In this document: piece by piece, positions 16,560 through 26,402 of the stretch
Layout of the letters: the number at the start of each line of letters is the position of its first letter
How positions within the stretch are numbered: the stretch's first letter is position 1
Source: Algoriphagus sp. AK58
GTDB taxonomy: Bacteria > Bacteroidota > Bacteroidia > Cytophagales > Cyclobacteriaceae
Length of the DNA stretch: 64,000 bases
NCBI RefSeq assembly: GCF_014324365.1
Contig: NZ_QEIG01000016.1
Span: forward strand, 18,641 to 82,640
Direction: 5' to 3'
Position numbers and translations under genes: made by a program
Notes under the pieces: model-generated
The model's input: only the letters and a program-made list of their open reading frames with translations
Databases searched by the model: none
Told to the model about the DNA's origin: nothing

Positions 16560-17807
16560 TTAAGCTGTCCGGATCGCCTCTACAGGATCCATTCTTGCTG
16601 CCAGTGTTGCAGGTACAATTCCCGCTACTACACCAATAGCAGACGAAACTCCTAAGCCTAGGATGATATTTTTGAAGGACAAAATCAATTCTAAACTCCC
16701 GAGTTGAACAAAACTTAGGAAGTAAACGAGCAGAATCCCTGTTCCTCCCCCGATGAGACTTAAGCAAACAGCTTCGAAAAGGAATTGGAAAAGAATAAAA
16801 TAATTCTTTGCTCCCAAGGACTTTTGGATTCCGATGATATTGGTCCGTTCTCTTACTGACACAAACATGATATTGGCAATTCCAAAACCTCCTACGAGGA
16901 TTGAAAATCCACCTATCACCCAACCGGCCACGGAAATCACGTCAAAAATTGATCCGATGGCATTTTGGATAAACTCCGTCTTATTGAGCGCGAAATTGTC
17001 TTCTTGAGTAGGTTTTAGTCCCCGTTTTGCTCGAAGCAGGCCGGTCATTTCATTTTCCAAAGCAACCAATCCCACATCCGTATCCTTGCCTTTTGCAGCA
17101 ATGGTTGGCTCAAGACCATTCCTTCCGGTGTAATACATTTTATTAAATGCTCCAAAGGGGATCAGACAGGCCTCATCCTTGGAGGGCAATTCCAAGAATC
17201 CTTCTCCTTCCTCCTCAAAAATCCCAATGACGGTAAATTTCATGCCTTTGATTTTTACCTCTTTTCCCAAAGCAGGCTGGTTTGGAAAAAGGGTCGTGGC
17301 AATCTTTTTACCAATGATGATTAGGTTACGGGAGGCATTGATTTCTGATTCGGAGAAGTATCGGCCTTCTTCTAAAGCTACTTCATAAACATCCTGATAG
17401 GTGTAGGCTACACCGGAGAGTGAAGTCCCTTGGTAGGAGTTGCTTCCTGCCTGAACTGTAGCTGTGGCAGAGGCCGAAATAGTTACTCCTTCAGCGTTTT
17501 GAAGTCTTTGTTCGAGGAATTTATACTCGGCAAATGTCCCGGGGGGTCTTTGGAAATATTTCCACCAAGGATAATCCTGAGGGCCTGAAGCAAATGGAAA
17601 ACGATCTACCCGCATCACATTGGTACCGAGAAAGGCAAAGGAAGATTTAATTTTTCCTTCCAGTGAATCTACCAGTGTAAATACAGCGATAATGGCGAAA
17701 ATCCCCACTGTTACCCCCAAAAGGGACAAAACAGTACGGGTAAGATTGGATTTGAGGGCGGTGATGGCAAACCTGAAACTTTCCCAAGTGAGTTGGAAAA
17801 ACAGCAT
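16560..17807 (-). CDS. ABC transporter permease (MacB/FtsX type)
   Basis: A 415-residue membrane protein. One transmembrane helix near residues 18-45 precedes a large periplasmic MacB_PCD-like domain (about 50-260). Three C-terminal helices with the FtsX signature follow, including FGIANIMFVSVRERTNIIGI near residue 300 and AARMDPVEAIR at the end. Such type VII exporters work mechanically with an ATPase and often a membrane-fusion protein, but neither is adjacent here. The substrate is unknown; a lipoprotein or antibiotic exporter is possible. Confidence 0.9.
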   Translation of the reverse strand: MLFFQLTWESFRFAITALKSNLTRTVLSLLGVTVGIFAIIAVFTLVDSLEGKIKSSFAFLGTNVMRVDRFPFASGPQDYPWWKYFQRPPGTFAEYKFLEQRLQNAEGVTISASATATVQAGSNSYQGTSLSGVAYTYQDVYEVALEEGRYFSESEINASRNLIIIGKKIATTLFPNQPALGKEVKIKGMKFTVIGIFEEEGEGFLELPSKDEACLIPFGAFNKMYYTGRNGLEPTIAAKGKDTDVGLVALENEMTGLLRAKRGLKPTQEDNFALNKTEFIQNAIGSIFDVISVAGWVIGGFSILVGGFGIANIMFVSVRERTNIIGIQKSLGAKNYFILFQFLFEAVCLSLIGGGTGILLVYFLSFVQLGSLELILSFKNIILGLGVSSAIGVVAGIVPATLAARMDPVEAIRTA

Positions 17808-17938
17808 ACGATCAATAGTTGGTTAAAACAATTTGTCAAGTTAGCTGAAATTGGGCATTATTGTTATTAACTTTGCATTTTTTAAAGCAAAACAAATCAC
17901 CGAGTTAGAATATTGAGTCAGACTCCTAAAGCTTATCT

Positions 17939-18988
17939 ATGAAATTATCAGATTTCAAATTTGACGTTCCCAAAAAACTTATCGCCCTCTACCCCACTGA
18001 AAATCGTGATGAGTCCCGATTGATGGTGGTTCATAAGAAAACAGGGGAAATCGAACACCGCACTTTCAAAGATATCCTTGAATATTTTGGAGAAGGGGAT
18101 GTGTTTGTTACCAACGATACTAAAGTGTTCCCAGCCCGACTTTATGGAAACAAAGAAAAGACCGGAGCAAAAATCGAGGTCTTTCTTTTAAGGGAATTGA
18201 ATTCTGAATTGAGACTTTGGGATGTTTTGGTTGACCCTGCAAGAAAAATCAGAGTAGGGAATAAGCTTTATTTTGGTGACAGTGATCTGGTAGCCGAGGT
18301 AATTGACAATACGACGTCTAGAGGAAGGACCATCCGGTTTTTGTTTGACGGAAATGAGGAAGAATTCCAAAAGACGATCGATTCATTGGGAGAGACTCCG
18401 TTGTTGAAAGAATATATCGAGCGGAAAATCGAGCCTGAGGACCGAGAAAGATATCAAACTGTATTTGCAAAAAATGTAGGCGCCGTGGCGGCTCCGACTG
18501 CAGGGCTTCATTTTACCCCCCAGTTGCTCAAGAGACTTGAGCTCAAAGGTGTGGAAGTCACTCCGATCACTCTTCATGTGGGCTTAGGAACTTTCCGTCA
18601 AGTCGACGTGGAAGATCTTACCAAGCATAAGATGGATTCTGAGAATTACTTTATTCCTGAAAAAACTGTCGAGCTGGTCAACGAGGCTTTGGATAACAAG
18701 AAGCGGGTAGTGGCGGTAGGTACTACCTCTCTGAAGACCGTTGAATCATCTGTCACTGCGGGAGGAAGACTCAAGGCAAGCAGTGGCTGGACTGACAAAT
18801 TCATCATTCCTCCTTATGATTTCAAAATCGCCAATGCCCTCATCACCAACTTCCATTTGCCGGAATCTACCTTGCTGATGACAGCCGCGGCTTTCGGAGG
18901 CTATGACTTGATCATGAAGGCCTATAAAGAAGCAGTGAAAGAAAAATACCGATTCTTCTCCTACGGAGATGCCATGCTGATTCTCTAA
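17939..18988 (+). CDS. queA: tRNA preQ1(34) S-adenosylmethionine ribosyltransferase-isomerase
   Basis: A 349-residue QueA, which moves the ribosyl part of SAM to preQ1 in tRNA to make epoxyqueuosine. Recognised from the start [52 protein letters not shown] and [12 protein letters not shown] TAnnTTTG-like box (17868-17875) lies 63 bp upstream, but its -33 partner is poorly spaced. It ends at a terminator; ispD follows on the same strand with its own promoter. Confidence 0.97.
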   Translation: MKLSDFKFDVPKKLIALYPTENRDESRLMVVHKKTGEIEHRTFKDILEYFGEGDVFVTNDTKVFPARLYGNKEKTGAKIEVFLLRELNSELRLWDVLVDPARKIRVGNKLYFGDSDLVAEVIDNTTSRGRTIRFLFDGNEEEFQKTIDSLGETPLLKEYIERKIEPEDRERYQTVFAKNVGAVAAPTAGLHFTPQLLKRLELKGVEVTPITLHVGLGTFRQVDVEDLTKHKMDSENYFIPEKTVELVNEALDNKKRVVAVGTTSLKTVESSVTAGGRLKASSGWTDKFIIPPYDFKIANALITNFHLPESTLLMTAAAFGGYDLIMKAYKEAVKEKYRFFSYGDAMLIL

Positions 18989-18994
18989 GACCTA

Positions 18995-19020
18995 AGGCCC
19001 CGGAAAACGGGGCTTTTTTT
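18995..19020 (+). terminator. Terminator after queA
   Basis: GCCCCG (18997-19002) pairs with CGGGGC (19008-19013), and seven T follow. It begins 8 bp after the queA stop. Confidence 0.9.
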
Positions 19021-19047
19021 ATGACCATTTTTCAGAATTGGAATTAA

Positions 19048-19077
19048 TTGGTCTTTCATTGTCCAGAATTACTTTTG
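19048..19077 (+). promoter_or_regulatory. Promoter of ispD
   Basis: TTG (19048-19050), 19 nt, TACTTTTG (19070-19077): a complete Bacteroidota promoter, 16 nt before the ispD ATG and downstream of the queA terminator. Confidence 0.7.
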
Positions 19078-19093
19078 TATCAAATCAAACCGA

Positions 19094-19771
19094 ATGGAGA
19101 AAGCAGCAATTTTGGTCGCAGGTGGCAGGGGAACCCGAATGGGGGCTCAAATTTCCAAGCAATACCTCCCGATTGGAGGAAGGCCTGTTTTGATGCATAC
19201 GCTAGAGGCTTTCTTTCAGGCTGATCCTAATATTCAGCTTGTCTTGGTCTTGCCTAAAGATGATTTTGGATTCTGGAGGAACCTTTGTGAGGAATACCGA
19301 TTCGATTTGAAACACCAAGTCGTAGCAGGTGGAGAATCCCGCTTTCAATCCGTCCGAAACGGGCTTCAAGCCATTACTTTCGATAAAGGATTGGTAGCAA
19401 TCCATGATGGCGTTCGACCTTTTGTCAATCAAGAAGTAATCCGTGAGAGTTTTGCACAGGCAGAGCGTACAGGAAGTGCCATCGCAGTGGTCACCCTGAA
19501 AGATTCCCTTCGGGAAGTAACTGAGGAGGGGTTGAGTTTTTTCAGGGAAAGGCATCGTTATCGACTGGTTCAGACTCCACAGACTTTTCAGCTGGAAAAA
19601 ATCAAGAAAGCATTTCAGACTCCGGAGAGGACAGAGTTTACCGATGATGCAACCGTGTATGAATTTCAGGGCTGGCAAGTGACGCTGATTGATGGGAATC
19701 CGGAAAATATCAAGCTTACTACTCCCGAGGATTTGAACTACGCAGAGTATCTACTGTCTAGGCGGAAGTAA
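19094..19771 (+). CDS. ispD: 2-C-methyl-D-erythritol 4-phosphate cytidylyltransferase
   Basis: A 225-residue IspD, the third step of the MEP isoprenoid pathway: CTP plus MEP gives CDP-ME. The nucleotide-binding loop ILVAGGRGTRMG (6-17) with KQYLPIGGRPV, the IHDGVRPFV motif and the TPQTFQ/FTDDATVYE motifs are all present. Short leader from its own promoter. Confidence 0.96.
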   Translation: MEKAAILVAGGRGTRMGAQISKQYLPIGGRPVLMHTLEAFFQADPNIQLVLVLPKDDFGFWRNLCEEYRFDLKHQVVAGGESRFQSVRNGLQAITFDKGLVAIHDGVRPFVNQEVIRESFAQAERTGSAIAVVTLKDSLREVTEEGLSFFRERHRYRLVQTPQTFQLEKIKKAFQTPERTEFTDDATVYEFQGWQVTLIDGNPENIKLTTPEDLNYAEYLLSRRK

Positions 19772-19905
19772 TCGGTAAAAATTCTGTCTGCATTTTCACC
19801 GACCGTTTGGATGGGTTCGCCGACTTTTTAAGCATCCTAGCCTAATGTCGATTCCTCGATTTTTGTGGGAAATGTAGTTTTGATCAACATTTAAATTTTA
19901 CTGCT

Positions 19906-20745
19906 ATGAGCAACTACACTAAACCACGGAACGACGGAAACATTGCCTTTGGATTTATTATTCTAGGCATCGGAGTGATTCTCCTTTTAAGAAAAATGGG
20001 TTTATTCATCCCAGATTGGGTGCTTTCCTGGCCCATGATTTTGATCGCCATAGGTACCTTTTCCATCATCAAGCATGAGTTCAAGAGCTTCTTTGGATTT
20101 ATCATGCTGTTTATCGGTTCCTATTTCCTTTTAAAAAGGGAGTTTGATCTCGATTTTGGAATTGGTCAGTATATCTGGCCGATCGGATTGATCATTCTTG
20201 GGATTTACCTGATTACCCAGCGAAACAGAGAAAATAAAGTATTGGAGGATATCCGAAGAAACTGGGAATCCGAGCGCAAGACAAAAACATCCTTTACAAC
20301 ATCCTCTAAGGTAGAGGACGCTAAAGTAGTAGATGAAAGCGGTGCCACCGGTAATTTTCAATCCACGACTGATTCAGGCTTTACCCGGACCACAGGTACT
20401 TCTTTTGCTGACCGATTAAATATAGATGCGATTTTCAGCGGAGTTAACCGTCGAGTAATGTCCAAGAATTTTCAAGGCGGAAAAATCACCGCGGCATTTG
20501 GTGGGGCAGATTTGGATCTGACTCAGGTCGATTTCAACGGTGTGGTGACGATTCAGGTGGACATCATCTTCGGTGGAGTAAAAATGATCGTTCCTCCGCA
20601 TTGGGATATACGCACCGAAGTAACCAACATTGCTGCAGGATTGGAAGATAAGCGATTCTTCAGAGAAGGCGGAGTAGACCCCAGTAAAGTGGTCGTCCTG
20701 AAAGGAACCATCTTGTTTGGAGGTTTGGAAATCAAATCCTTTTGA
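19906..20745 (+). CDS. LiaF-like membrane protein
   Basis: A 279-residue protein with four hydrophobic segments in the first 105 residues (the LiaI/LiaF-type membrane domain, with IGIGTFSIIKHEFKSFFGF-like spacing) and a soluble beta-rich C-terminal domain. In that domain ITAAFGGADLDLTQ and IFGGVKMIVPPHWDI are the repeated signature of LiaF-like/cell-wall stress proteins. In Firmicutes LiaF restrains an envelope-stress kinase. Here a LytS-type kinase and LytTR regulator follow directly (33 bp, then a 4-bp overlap), so a similar sensing role is plausible but inferred. Confidence 0.8.
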   Translation: MSNYTKPRNDGNIAFGFIILGIGVILLLRKMGLFIPDWVLSWPMILIAIGTFSIIKHEFKSFFGFIMLFIGSYFLLKREFDLDFGIGQYIWPIGLIILGIYLITQRNRENKVLEDIRRNWESERKTKTSFTTSSKVEDAKVVDESGATGNFQSTTDSGFTRTTGTSFADRLNIDAIFSGVNRRVMSKNFQGGKITAAFGGADLDLTQVDFNGVVTIQVDIIFGGVKMIVPPHWDIRTEVTNIAAGLEDKRFFREGGVDPSKVVVLKGTILFGGLEIKSF

Positions 20746-20778
20746 CGACATTAAACCAACTATTATACCACCAATACC

Positions 20779-21819
20779 TTGTTTTTAAACGCTTTTTCAA
20801 ATCCCCGATTGGGAAAATGGATCGTCCCTGGAGCCGGAATCATCTGGCTTCTGGGATGTTTCTTTTTATTGAGAAATGAGGATTTGGAGTTTGAAATTGC
20901 GTTTACTGATGCTTTCTTTTTTGCTTTAGGGTTCTTGGGTGGCGTAGGGATTTTGGATCGGGTATTTAGCCTGTATTCTCCCAAAGGGCGAAACCTTTGG
21001 CTTATTTTTCTTTTGCCGGTATTGCTGAGTGGGATGCTGGTTCTTGCTCATCGATACCTGTTGAATTGGTGGTTTTCGGAAGAGGATCTATATCTGGAAT
21101 TGTTGAATGGCACCTTCTTTTTACGCTTGGCGGTTTTAGGCTTGGCTGAGCAGTTTGTGGCTTTATTGGCCTTGGTTGTTTCCAAACTCGAGCGGCAGGA
21201 GGAGTTGAGTCGAAGAGAAGCCCAGATGCTTGAACTTTCCAAAGAAGCCGAATTGGCTCAATTGCGCCAGCAGCTTCAACCTCATTTTTTGTTTAACAGT
21301 CTGAATTCCATCAACGCGCTGGTCATCGCTCAGCCCCAAAAAGCCAGAGAAATGGTTTTATTGCTTTCAGATTTTCTCAGGGGAACTATTCGAAAAGATG
21401 TCCAGAAATGGGAAATCCTCGAGCAAGAATTGAACTATCTGAAAATGTACCTTGATATTGAGCGGGTACGTTTTGGGCATCGTCTTTCCATTGATTTTTT
21501 AGTCGAAAAGGAAGCAGAGACGGCAAAAATTCCTCCTTTGCTTATCCAACCTTTGGTGGAAAATGCCATCAAGCATGGACTCTATGGAGTAACAGGCGAG
21601 GTGAAGATCGAGGTGGAATGCCAAAAGGAGGGCAATTACCTTCTGATTGTGGTGAGAAATCCCTTTGACCCATCGTATGTTTGCGCAGAGGGAACGGGCT
21701 TTGGACTCAGTTCGGTCGAGCGAAGACTTTATCTCCTTTTTGGCCGAAAGGATCTTTTGCAAACTAGCAATCAAAATGGAATCTTCGAAGTAAGGCTAAA
21801 AATCCCCCAGTATTTATGA
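20779..21819 (+). CDS. LytS/YehU-type sensor histidine kinase
   Basis: A 346-residue membrane kinase of the His_kinase (PF06580) class. Four transmembrane helices occupy roughly residues 14-135. A short coiled coil leads to the phospho-acceptor His169 in QLQPHFLFNSLNSINAL, and the ATPase part has LIQPLVENAIKHGLYG and GTGFGLSSVERRL. No in-frame ATG precedes the conserved region; TTG 20779 is the only reasonable start. The last bases overlap the regulator ATG (ATGA), so the two are co-translated. Confidence 0.9.
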   Translation: MFLNAFSNPRLGKWIVPGAGIIWLLGCFFLLRNEDLEFEIAFTDAFFFALGFLGGVGILDRVFSLYSPKGRNLWLIFLLPVLLSGMLVLAHRYLLNWWFSEEDLYLELLNGTFFLRLAVLGLAEQFVALLALVVSKLERQEELSRREAQMLELSKEAELAQLRQQLQPHFLFNSLNSINALVIAQPQKAREMVLLLSDFLRGTIRKDVQKWEILEQELNYLKMYLDIERVRFGHRLSIDFLVEKEAETAKIPPLLIQPLVENAIKHGLYGVTGEVKIEVECQKEGNYLLIVVRNPFDPSYVCAEGTGFGLSSVERRLYLLFGRKDLLQTSNQNGIFEVRLKIPQYL

Positions 21820-22553
21820 TCAAAACTATCATCATCGACGATGAGCCTCTTGCTGCCGGAATTGTCCAGGAATACCTTGGTTCTTTTCCCCAATTCCAGG
21901 TATTGGAAATATGTCACGATGGATTCCAAGGATTGAAGGCTATTCAGCAGCATCAGCCTGATTTGATTTTTTTGGATGTACAGATGCCCAAGATCACAGG
22001 GTTTGAGCTGTTGGAGCTGTTGGACGAGCCTCCGGCGGTGATATTCACGACCGCTTTTGATCAGTATGCGCTGAAAGCGTTTGACGCCAAAGCCTTGGAT
22101 TATTTACTGAAGCCGTTTTCCCAGAGTAGATTTCAGCAGGCCATAGACCGGTTTTTGGTCCAATTCACCCAGGGGAGTCCGAAGGAATCAGACGAGGAAA
22201 AAGAAATCCAATTGTTAGCTGAGAAAAGTAACCGTCTGGTAGTCCGTGTAAAAAATGACATCAAAATCATCCCGGTTCATGAGGTAAGCTACTTTGAAGC
22301 GGAGGATGATTACATCTCGATTCACACCAGAGAGGGTAAGTTTTTGAAGAAGATGACCATGAAGCATCTGGAGGAAAGCTTGGACCCCGGTAAGTTTGCC
22401 CGCGTGCATCGCTCATTTATGATCAATCTGAACGAAATTTCAGGTATTGAGCCCTACGAGCGAGATTCTTATTTGGTGAAATTGAGAATGGGGGAGAAAC
22501 TGCCTGTGAGCAAAACCGGCTATGCTAGGCTGAGACAGGTATTGGGATTATGA
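21816..22553 (+). CDS. LytTR-family response regulator
   Basis: A 245-residue regulator. The receiver domain has Asp54 in LIFLDVQMPK, plus TAFDQYALKAFDAKALDYLLKP-type residues around the conserved Lys. The C-terminal LytTR DNA-binding domain (about 145-245) has VSYFEAEDDYISIHT, FARVHRSFMINL and VSKTGYARL. It pairs with the kinase through a 4-bp overlap. A terminator lies 46 bp downstream. Confidence 0.94.
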   Translation: MIKTIIIDDEPLAAGIVQEYLGSFPQFQVLEICHDGFQGLKAIQQHQPDLIFLDVQMPKITGFELLELLDEPPAVIFTTAFDQYALKAFDAKALDYLLKPFSQSRFQQAIDRFLVQFTQGSPKESDEEKEIQLLAEKSNRLVVRVKNDIKIIPVHEVSYFEAEDDYISIHTREGKFLKKMTMKHLEESLDPGKFARVHRSFMINLNEISGIEPYERDSYLVKLRMGEKLPVSKTGYARLRQVLGL

Positions 22554-22598
22554 GTTGATCAGGAAAAATAAGAGAGATCTGCAAGCCTTTGAAAAAGA

Positions 22599-22624
22599 CA
22601 AAAGCCCCGATTCGGGGCTTTTGG
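22599..22624. terminator. Terminator between the LytTR regulator and the DUF2795 gene
   Basis: AAAAGCCCCGA (22600-22610) and TTCGGGGCTTTT (22611-22622) form a nearly loop-free inverted repeat with A and T flanks. It works for both convergent genes. Confidence 0.85.
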
Positions 22625-22627
22625 TTT

Positions 22628-22849
22628 TTAGTATTCGTCTTCATTGAAGAAGAAATCGTCTTTAGTCGGATAGTCCGGCCAGATTTCTTCGATGGTTTCG
22701 TAAGGCTCTCCGTCGTCTTCGAGTTCTTGGAGGTTTTCCACTACTTCTAGTGGTGCGCCGGAGCGGATGGCGTAGTCGATGAGCTCATCCTTGGTCGCTG
22801 GCCAGGGAGCGTCCTCTAAGTAGGAAGCTAGTTCAAGTGTCCAGTACAT
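22628..22849 (-). CDS. DUF2795 domain-containing protein
   Basis: A 73-residue acidic protein (MYWTLELASYLEDAPWPATK at the start, then IDYAIRSGAPLEVVENLQEL). This is the DUF2795 pattern, a small helical domain of unknown role found widely in bacteria. It ends in a very acidic tail (FFFNEDEY). It is monocistronic by spacing. Confidence 0.82.
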   Translation of the reverse strand: MYWTLELASYLEDAPWPATKDELIDYAIRSGAPLEVVENLQELEDDGEPYETIEEIWPDYPTKDDFFFNEDEY

Positions 22850-22925
22850 AGTGTTTATTTTAAAAGGTGTTCCGGATTTTTTAAAGTTTGCAAGAATAGT
22901 GATTTTTTCAATATGTAGTTTCTAC

Positions 22926-24176
22926 TCAATATCGAGGAGAAAGTTGCTTCAAAATATAGTTTTTTACGTCCACTTTGCGCTTTAGGCCTGATAACTTTTT
23001 TTTCATCATCATCTCAAAGTCCGGTGTCTCTACTCTGAAATTGGCCGAATTGTTTTGCATGGTTTCCAATTCACTCTGGTCTCTGTGCAGTAAGTCCTTG
23101 AGAATGGCAGATTTAATCTGATTCTGTTCCTGAGTACTCTTACTGTCAAAGTCTGAATATTTGTTGTGAGCCAATTTTTCGAGGAAAGCTTTTTCGAAAA
23201 TGATATCCATGAAAAATTGATAAGACCGAGCCGGAAGATTTGCCTCTTTGGGTTTTCTCACAGGTAGTTTTTTCCAATCTTCCTGAATGGCCTTGGCCCG
23301 GGTAGTGATGGCATAGCTGGTAGGCTGGTGAGCCATTTTTTTCAACTCTTCCACCATCCCTTCGATTTTTCTCAAGACTTCTCTCGGATGCATTTGCGGT
23401 CCAGGATTGAGGCCACGTTTGTATCTGGAGAAAATGCGGTTGTTGAGTTTGGAAAATTCATCCCAAAGTGGTTGGCGTTTCTCAGCAGGGACTTTTCCTG
23501 CTTCCTTCCATTCTTTTTGGATTCGCTTGCTGATTTCAAAGGCCATTTTGGCATCGGGAAGATCATGAGCTTCTCTGGCTTGGACCACCAGAGCTTCATA
23601 GACTTTGATATTTTCCTCTGCCTGAAGAGCGAGCCCTTCGTAGAAGTGCCTTCTATTTTCAAAAAAGGTCTGTATTGCCTCGTTGAATTGCCTTTCGATT
23701 TCTTCGTTGACTTCTTTTTCCACCGGACCGGTTTTGATCCAGCGAAGCTTCAGTTCTTTGAATTTTTCAGCAGTCTCTTTCCAGTCTGTGTCATTTTTCA
23801 AAGCTTCTGCTTCCAGAATTAAGCCTTTTTTGACTTCCAGATTTTTGGCACGATTGGCTTGGATGATTTCATTCAGGAAACCTTCCTGCTGATTAAGTTC
23901 TTCTATCAGAGGAATAAAATCTCCCAACGCATCACTTTCAAAAAGGGAGTCTCGGAGATGAATCAGCTTCATCAGGAATGAACCTTTGTTTTGGTTTTCC
24001 TCTATGTCGTTTTTGAGCTTTTCTACTTTTTCCTTGATCTGCTCAAAACGGGCTTCAAAATAGTGGATAGTGGAGGCTTCATCCTCTTTTACTTCACCGA
24101 TCTCCCGGTCGGGTTTGCCCAGAAATCCTTTCAAAAAGACTTTGCCGTCTTTGATATATCCATAGGGATGCTCCAT
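22926..24176 (-). CDS. DUF349 domain-containing protein
   Basis: A 416-residue, highly charged, mostly helical cytoplasmic protein. It contains several DUF349 repeats of the form WKETAEKFKELKLRWIKTGP and RIQKEWKEAGKVPAEKRQPL (about residues 130-330), each a three-helix unit with a conserved WK/G-P pattern. Members are known from purine-regulated and RNA-polymerase-associated contexts, but the function is unsettled. It ends 76 bp before the DUF2795 gene on the same strand. Confidence 0.85.
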   Translation of the reverse strand: MEHPYGYIKDGKVFLKGFLGKPDREIGEVKEDEASTIHYFEARFEQIKEKVEKLKNDIEENQNKGSFLMKLIHLRDSLFESDALGDFIPLIEELNQQEGFLNEIIQANRAKNLEVKKGLILEAEALKNDTDWKETAEKFKELKLRWIKTGPVEKEVNEEIERQFNEAIQTFFENRRHFYEGLALQAEENIKVYEALVVQAREAHDLPDAKMAFEISKRIQKEWKEAGKVPAEKRQPLWDEFSKLNNRIFSRYKRGLNPGPQMHPREVLRKIEGMVEELKKMAHQPTSYAITTRAKAIQEDWKKLPVRKPKEANLPARSYQFFMDIIFEKAFLEKLAHNKYSDFDSKSTQEQNQIKSAILKDLLHRDQSELETMQNNSANFRVETPDFEMMMKKKLSGLKRKVDVKNYILKQLSPRY

Positions 24177-24308
24177 CTCACTACAATTAGGTTATAGGTG
24201 GTTGTTTTCAATTTTGCGCAAAATAATCAATTACAGCGCACTTATCCTAAGAAAGGGATATTTTTGCCATCTTTGCCGATTCAGTCAAAACAAGCCTAAA
24301 ATCATAGC

Positions 24309-25988
24309 ATGAGCGCAGAAAAAATCATCTTTTCCATGGCCGGGGTCTCCAAGATTTACCCCCCACAGAAAAAGGTACTAAAGGATATCTACCTCTCATT
24401 TTTCTATGGAGCCAAGATCGGGGTTCTCGGTCTCAACGGATCCGGTAAGTCTTCTTTGCTTCGGATTATCGCCGGAGTGGACAAGGAATTCCAAGGCGAA
24501 GTAGTATGGTCGCCAGGCTACACAGTGGGCATGCTGGAGCAGGAGCCGAAGCTTGATCCGACCAAAACGGTCAAGGAAATCGTGGAGGAAGCAGTAGCGG
24601 ACACGGTAGCCTTGCTCAAAGAATTTGAGGAAATCAATGAAAAATTCATGGATCCGGCACTAATGGAAGACCCGGATGCGATGGACAAGCTCATTACCCG
24701 TCAAGGAGAAGTGCAGGAAAAACTCGATGCGGCCAATGCCTGGGAATTGGACGTCATGCTGGATAAGGCAATGGACGCGCTTCGTCTCCCGCCTTCGGAT
24801 GCAGTGGTAGGTAATCTTTCCGGTGGGGAAAAGCGCCGCGTAGCACTTTGTCGATTGCTTCTGCAGGAGCCGGATGTCCTTTTGCTGGATGAACCTACCA
24901 ACCACCTGGATGCAGAGTCAGTACTTTGGCTGGAGCAGCATCTTCAACAATACAAAGGAACTGTCATTGCCGTGACCCACGACCGTTACTTCTTGGACAA
25001 CGTGGCAGGTTGGATACTCGAACTTGACCGTGGAGAAGGTATTCCGTGGAAAGGAAATTATTCCTCTTGGCTGGATCAAAAGCAGCAGCGACTGAAGCAG
25101 GAAGAAAAAACCGAATCCAAGCGTCAGAAAACCCTTGAGCGGGAATTGGAATGGATTCGCATGTCTCCCAAGGCGCGTCAGTCCAAAGGGAAGGCTCGTT
25201 TGAATGCTTATGACAAGTTGGTAGGAGAGGAAGCAAAAGAGAAAGAAGCGAAGCTTGAACTTTTCATTCCTCCCGGACCGCGTTTGGGTGCCAAAGTCAT
25301 CGAAGCTCATAATGTTTCTAAAGCCTATGGAGACAAGCTGCTTTTTGAAAACCTCAGCTTCTCTTTGCCTCAAGGTGGAATCGTGGGTATCATTGGTCCA
25401 AATGGTGCAGGTAAAACAACTCTCTTCAAGTTGATCACGGGACAGGAAAAGCCGGATTCTGGAAATTTTGAAGTAGGTGAGACTGTAAAACTAGCTTATG
25501 TCGATCAAGAGCATGATCAGCTTGACCCTAACAAGACTGTTTATCAATTGATCTCAGGAGGAAATGAATTGATGAAGCTGGGAAACAAGGAAGTCAATTC
25601 ACGGGCTTATGTATCCAAGTTCAACTTTGCCGGATCAGATCAGGAGAAAAAGGTAGGCGTACTTTCCGGTGGTGAGCGAAACCGAGTTCATTTGGCTATC
25701 ACGCTAAAAGAAGGCGGAAACTTGCTCCTTCTTGACGAACCTACCAACGATCTCGATGTCAACACCCTTAGGGCTTTAGAAGAAGCCTTGGAAAACTTCG
25801 GTGGTTGTGCGGTGATTATCTCTCACGACCGTTGGTTCCTGGATCGTATCTGTACCCACATTTTGGCTTTCGAGGGCGACTCTCAGGTCTATTGGTTTGA
25901 AGGTAACTTCTCCGACTATGAGGAGAATAAGAAGAAGCGATTGGGTGATGTGACGCCGAAAAGGATTCGGTATAAGAACCTTAAGTAG
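24309..25988 (+). CDS. ettA: Energy-dependent translational throttle protein EttA (ABC-F)
   Basis: A 559-residue ABC-F ATPase with two ABC domains that binds the ribosomal E site and gates the first peptide bond according to the ATP/ADP ratio. Walker A motifs are GLNGSGKSS and GPNGAGKTT; signature motifs are [13 protein letters not shown] and [13 protein letters not shown]. The P-site tRNA interaction linker has the EttA-specific [17 protein letters not shown]. Length and C-terminus (KRIRYKNLK) match EttA. A TATTTTTG box at 24259-24266 is a possible promoter. Confidence 0.96.
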   Translation: MSAEKIIFSMAGVSKIYPPQKKVLKDIYLSFFYGAKIGVLGLNGSGKSSLLRIIAGVDKEFQGEVVWSPGYTVGMLEQEPKLDPTKTVKEIVEEAVADTVALLKEFEEINEKFMDPALMEDPDAMDKLITRQGEVQEKLDAANAWELDVMLDKAMDALRLPPSDAVVGNLSGGEKRRVALCRLLLQEPDVLLLDEPTNHLDAESVLWLEQHLQQYKGTVIAVTHDRYFLDNVAGWILELDRGEGIPWKGNYSSWLDQKQQRLKQEEKTESKRQKTLERELEWIRMSPKARQSKGKARLNAYDKLVGEEAKEKEAKLELFIPPGPRLGAKVIEAHNVSKAYGDKLLFENLSFSLPQGGIVGIIGPNGAGKTTLFKLITGQEKPDSGNFEVGETVKLAYVDQEHDQLDPNKTVYQLISGGNELMKLGNKEVNSRAYVSKFNFAGSDQEKKVGVLSGGERNRVHLAITLKEGGNLLLLDEPTNDLDVNTLRALEEALENFGGCAVIISHDRWFLDRICTHILAFEGDSQVYWFEGNFSDYEENKKKRLGDVTPKRIRYKNLK

Positions 25989-26030
25989 TAAGCAGTCTCA
26001 GTTTGCAGTATTCAGATTGTCAACCTTTTA

Positions 26031-26063
26031 CTTCGACTTCTCTCAGTGGAACATGAGTCGAAG
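26031..26063. repeat. Inverted repeat CTTCGACT...AGTCGAAG
   Basis: An 8-bp perfect inverted repeat (26031-26038 and 26056-26063) around TCTCTCAGTGGAACATG-type sequence. It resembles the short TTCGACT repeats common between Bacteroidota genes. It lies after ettA and before its terminator-like hairpin. Confidence 0.55.
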
Positions 26064-26104
26064 GCTTAAATCAAATAAGTTAAAATCAGAAAGCTCAAAC
26101 TAAA

Positions 26105-26140
26105 CCCCTCGAGGAGAAATCTTCGGGGGGCTTTTTTTTT
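26105..26140 (+). terminator. Terminator with GAAA loop upstream of the small-protein cluster
   Basis: CCCCTCGAGGA (26105-26115) pairs with TCTTCGGGGGG (26120-26130; two G-T pairs) around a GAAA tetraloop, and nine T follow. It lies 117 bp after ettA. Confidence 0.88.
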
Positions 26141-26183
26141 AGTATTTATTTCGATTTATTACTTCAGAATTAGTTTTTAAATC

Positions 26184-26378
26184 ATGAGCAAGAGAAGATT
26201 TTATTTTCATGTGGTATTGCTGATTTCCGCGCTTTTTGTTGGTGGTGTGTCTTTGTGGCACAGCGGATGGTGGATGGAAGGGAGAAATAAGGTGCCCAAT
26301 TTTACAGCGATTTCGATGGTTTTGATGGTGGTTGCGCAGGTAATTGCTTTAAGGACTGGGCTCAAAAAAGTAAAATGA
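26184..26378 (+). CDS. Small membrane protein (64 aa), first of a related pair
   Basis: MSKRRFYFHVVLLISALFVG starts a protein with two predicted membrane helices (about 8-25 and 43-58) joined by a short loop carrying WHSGWWMEGRNKVPN. I do not recognise the family. The loop motif W-x-S-G-x3-E-G-[RK]-N-x2-P-N and the following [IV]-SM recur in the next gene, so the two are ancient tandem duplicates. It is the first of four closely spaced small genes after a terminator. Confidence 0.6.
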   Translation: MSKRRFYFHVVLLISALFVGGVSLWHSGWWMEGRNKVPNFTAISMVLMVVAQVIALRTGLKKVK

Positions 26379-26402
26379 ATTATAGATAGGTTTTTTAGTG
26401 AA

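Noticed and set aside
24660..25373. Minus-strand frames within ettA
   Set aside because: Shadow frames; the plus strand encodes a full ABC-F protein.
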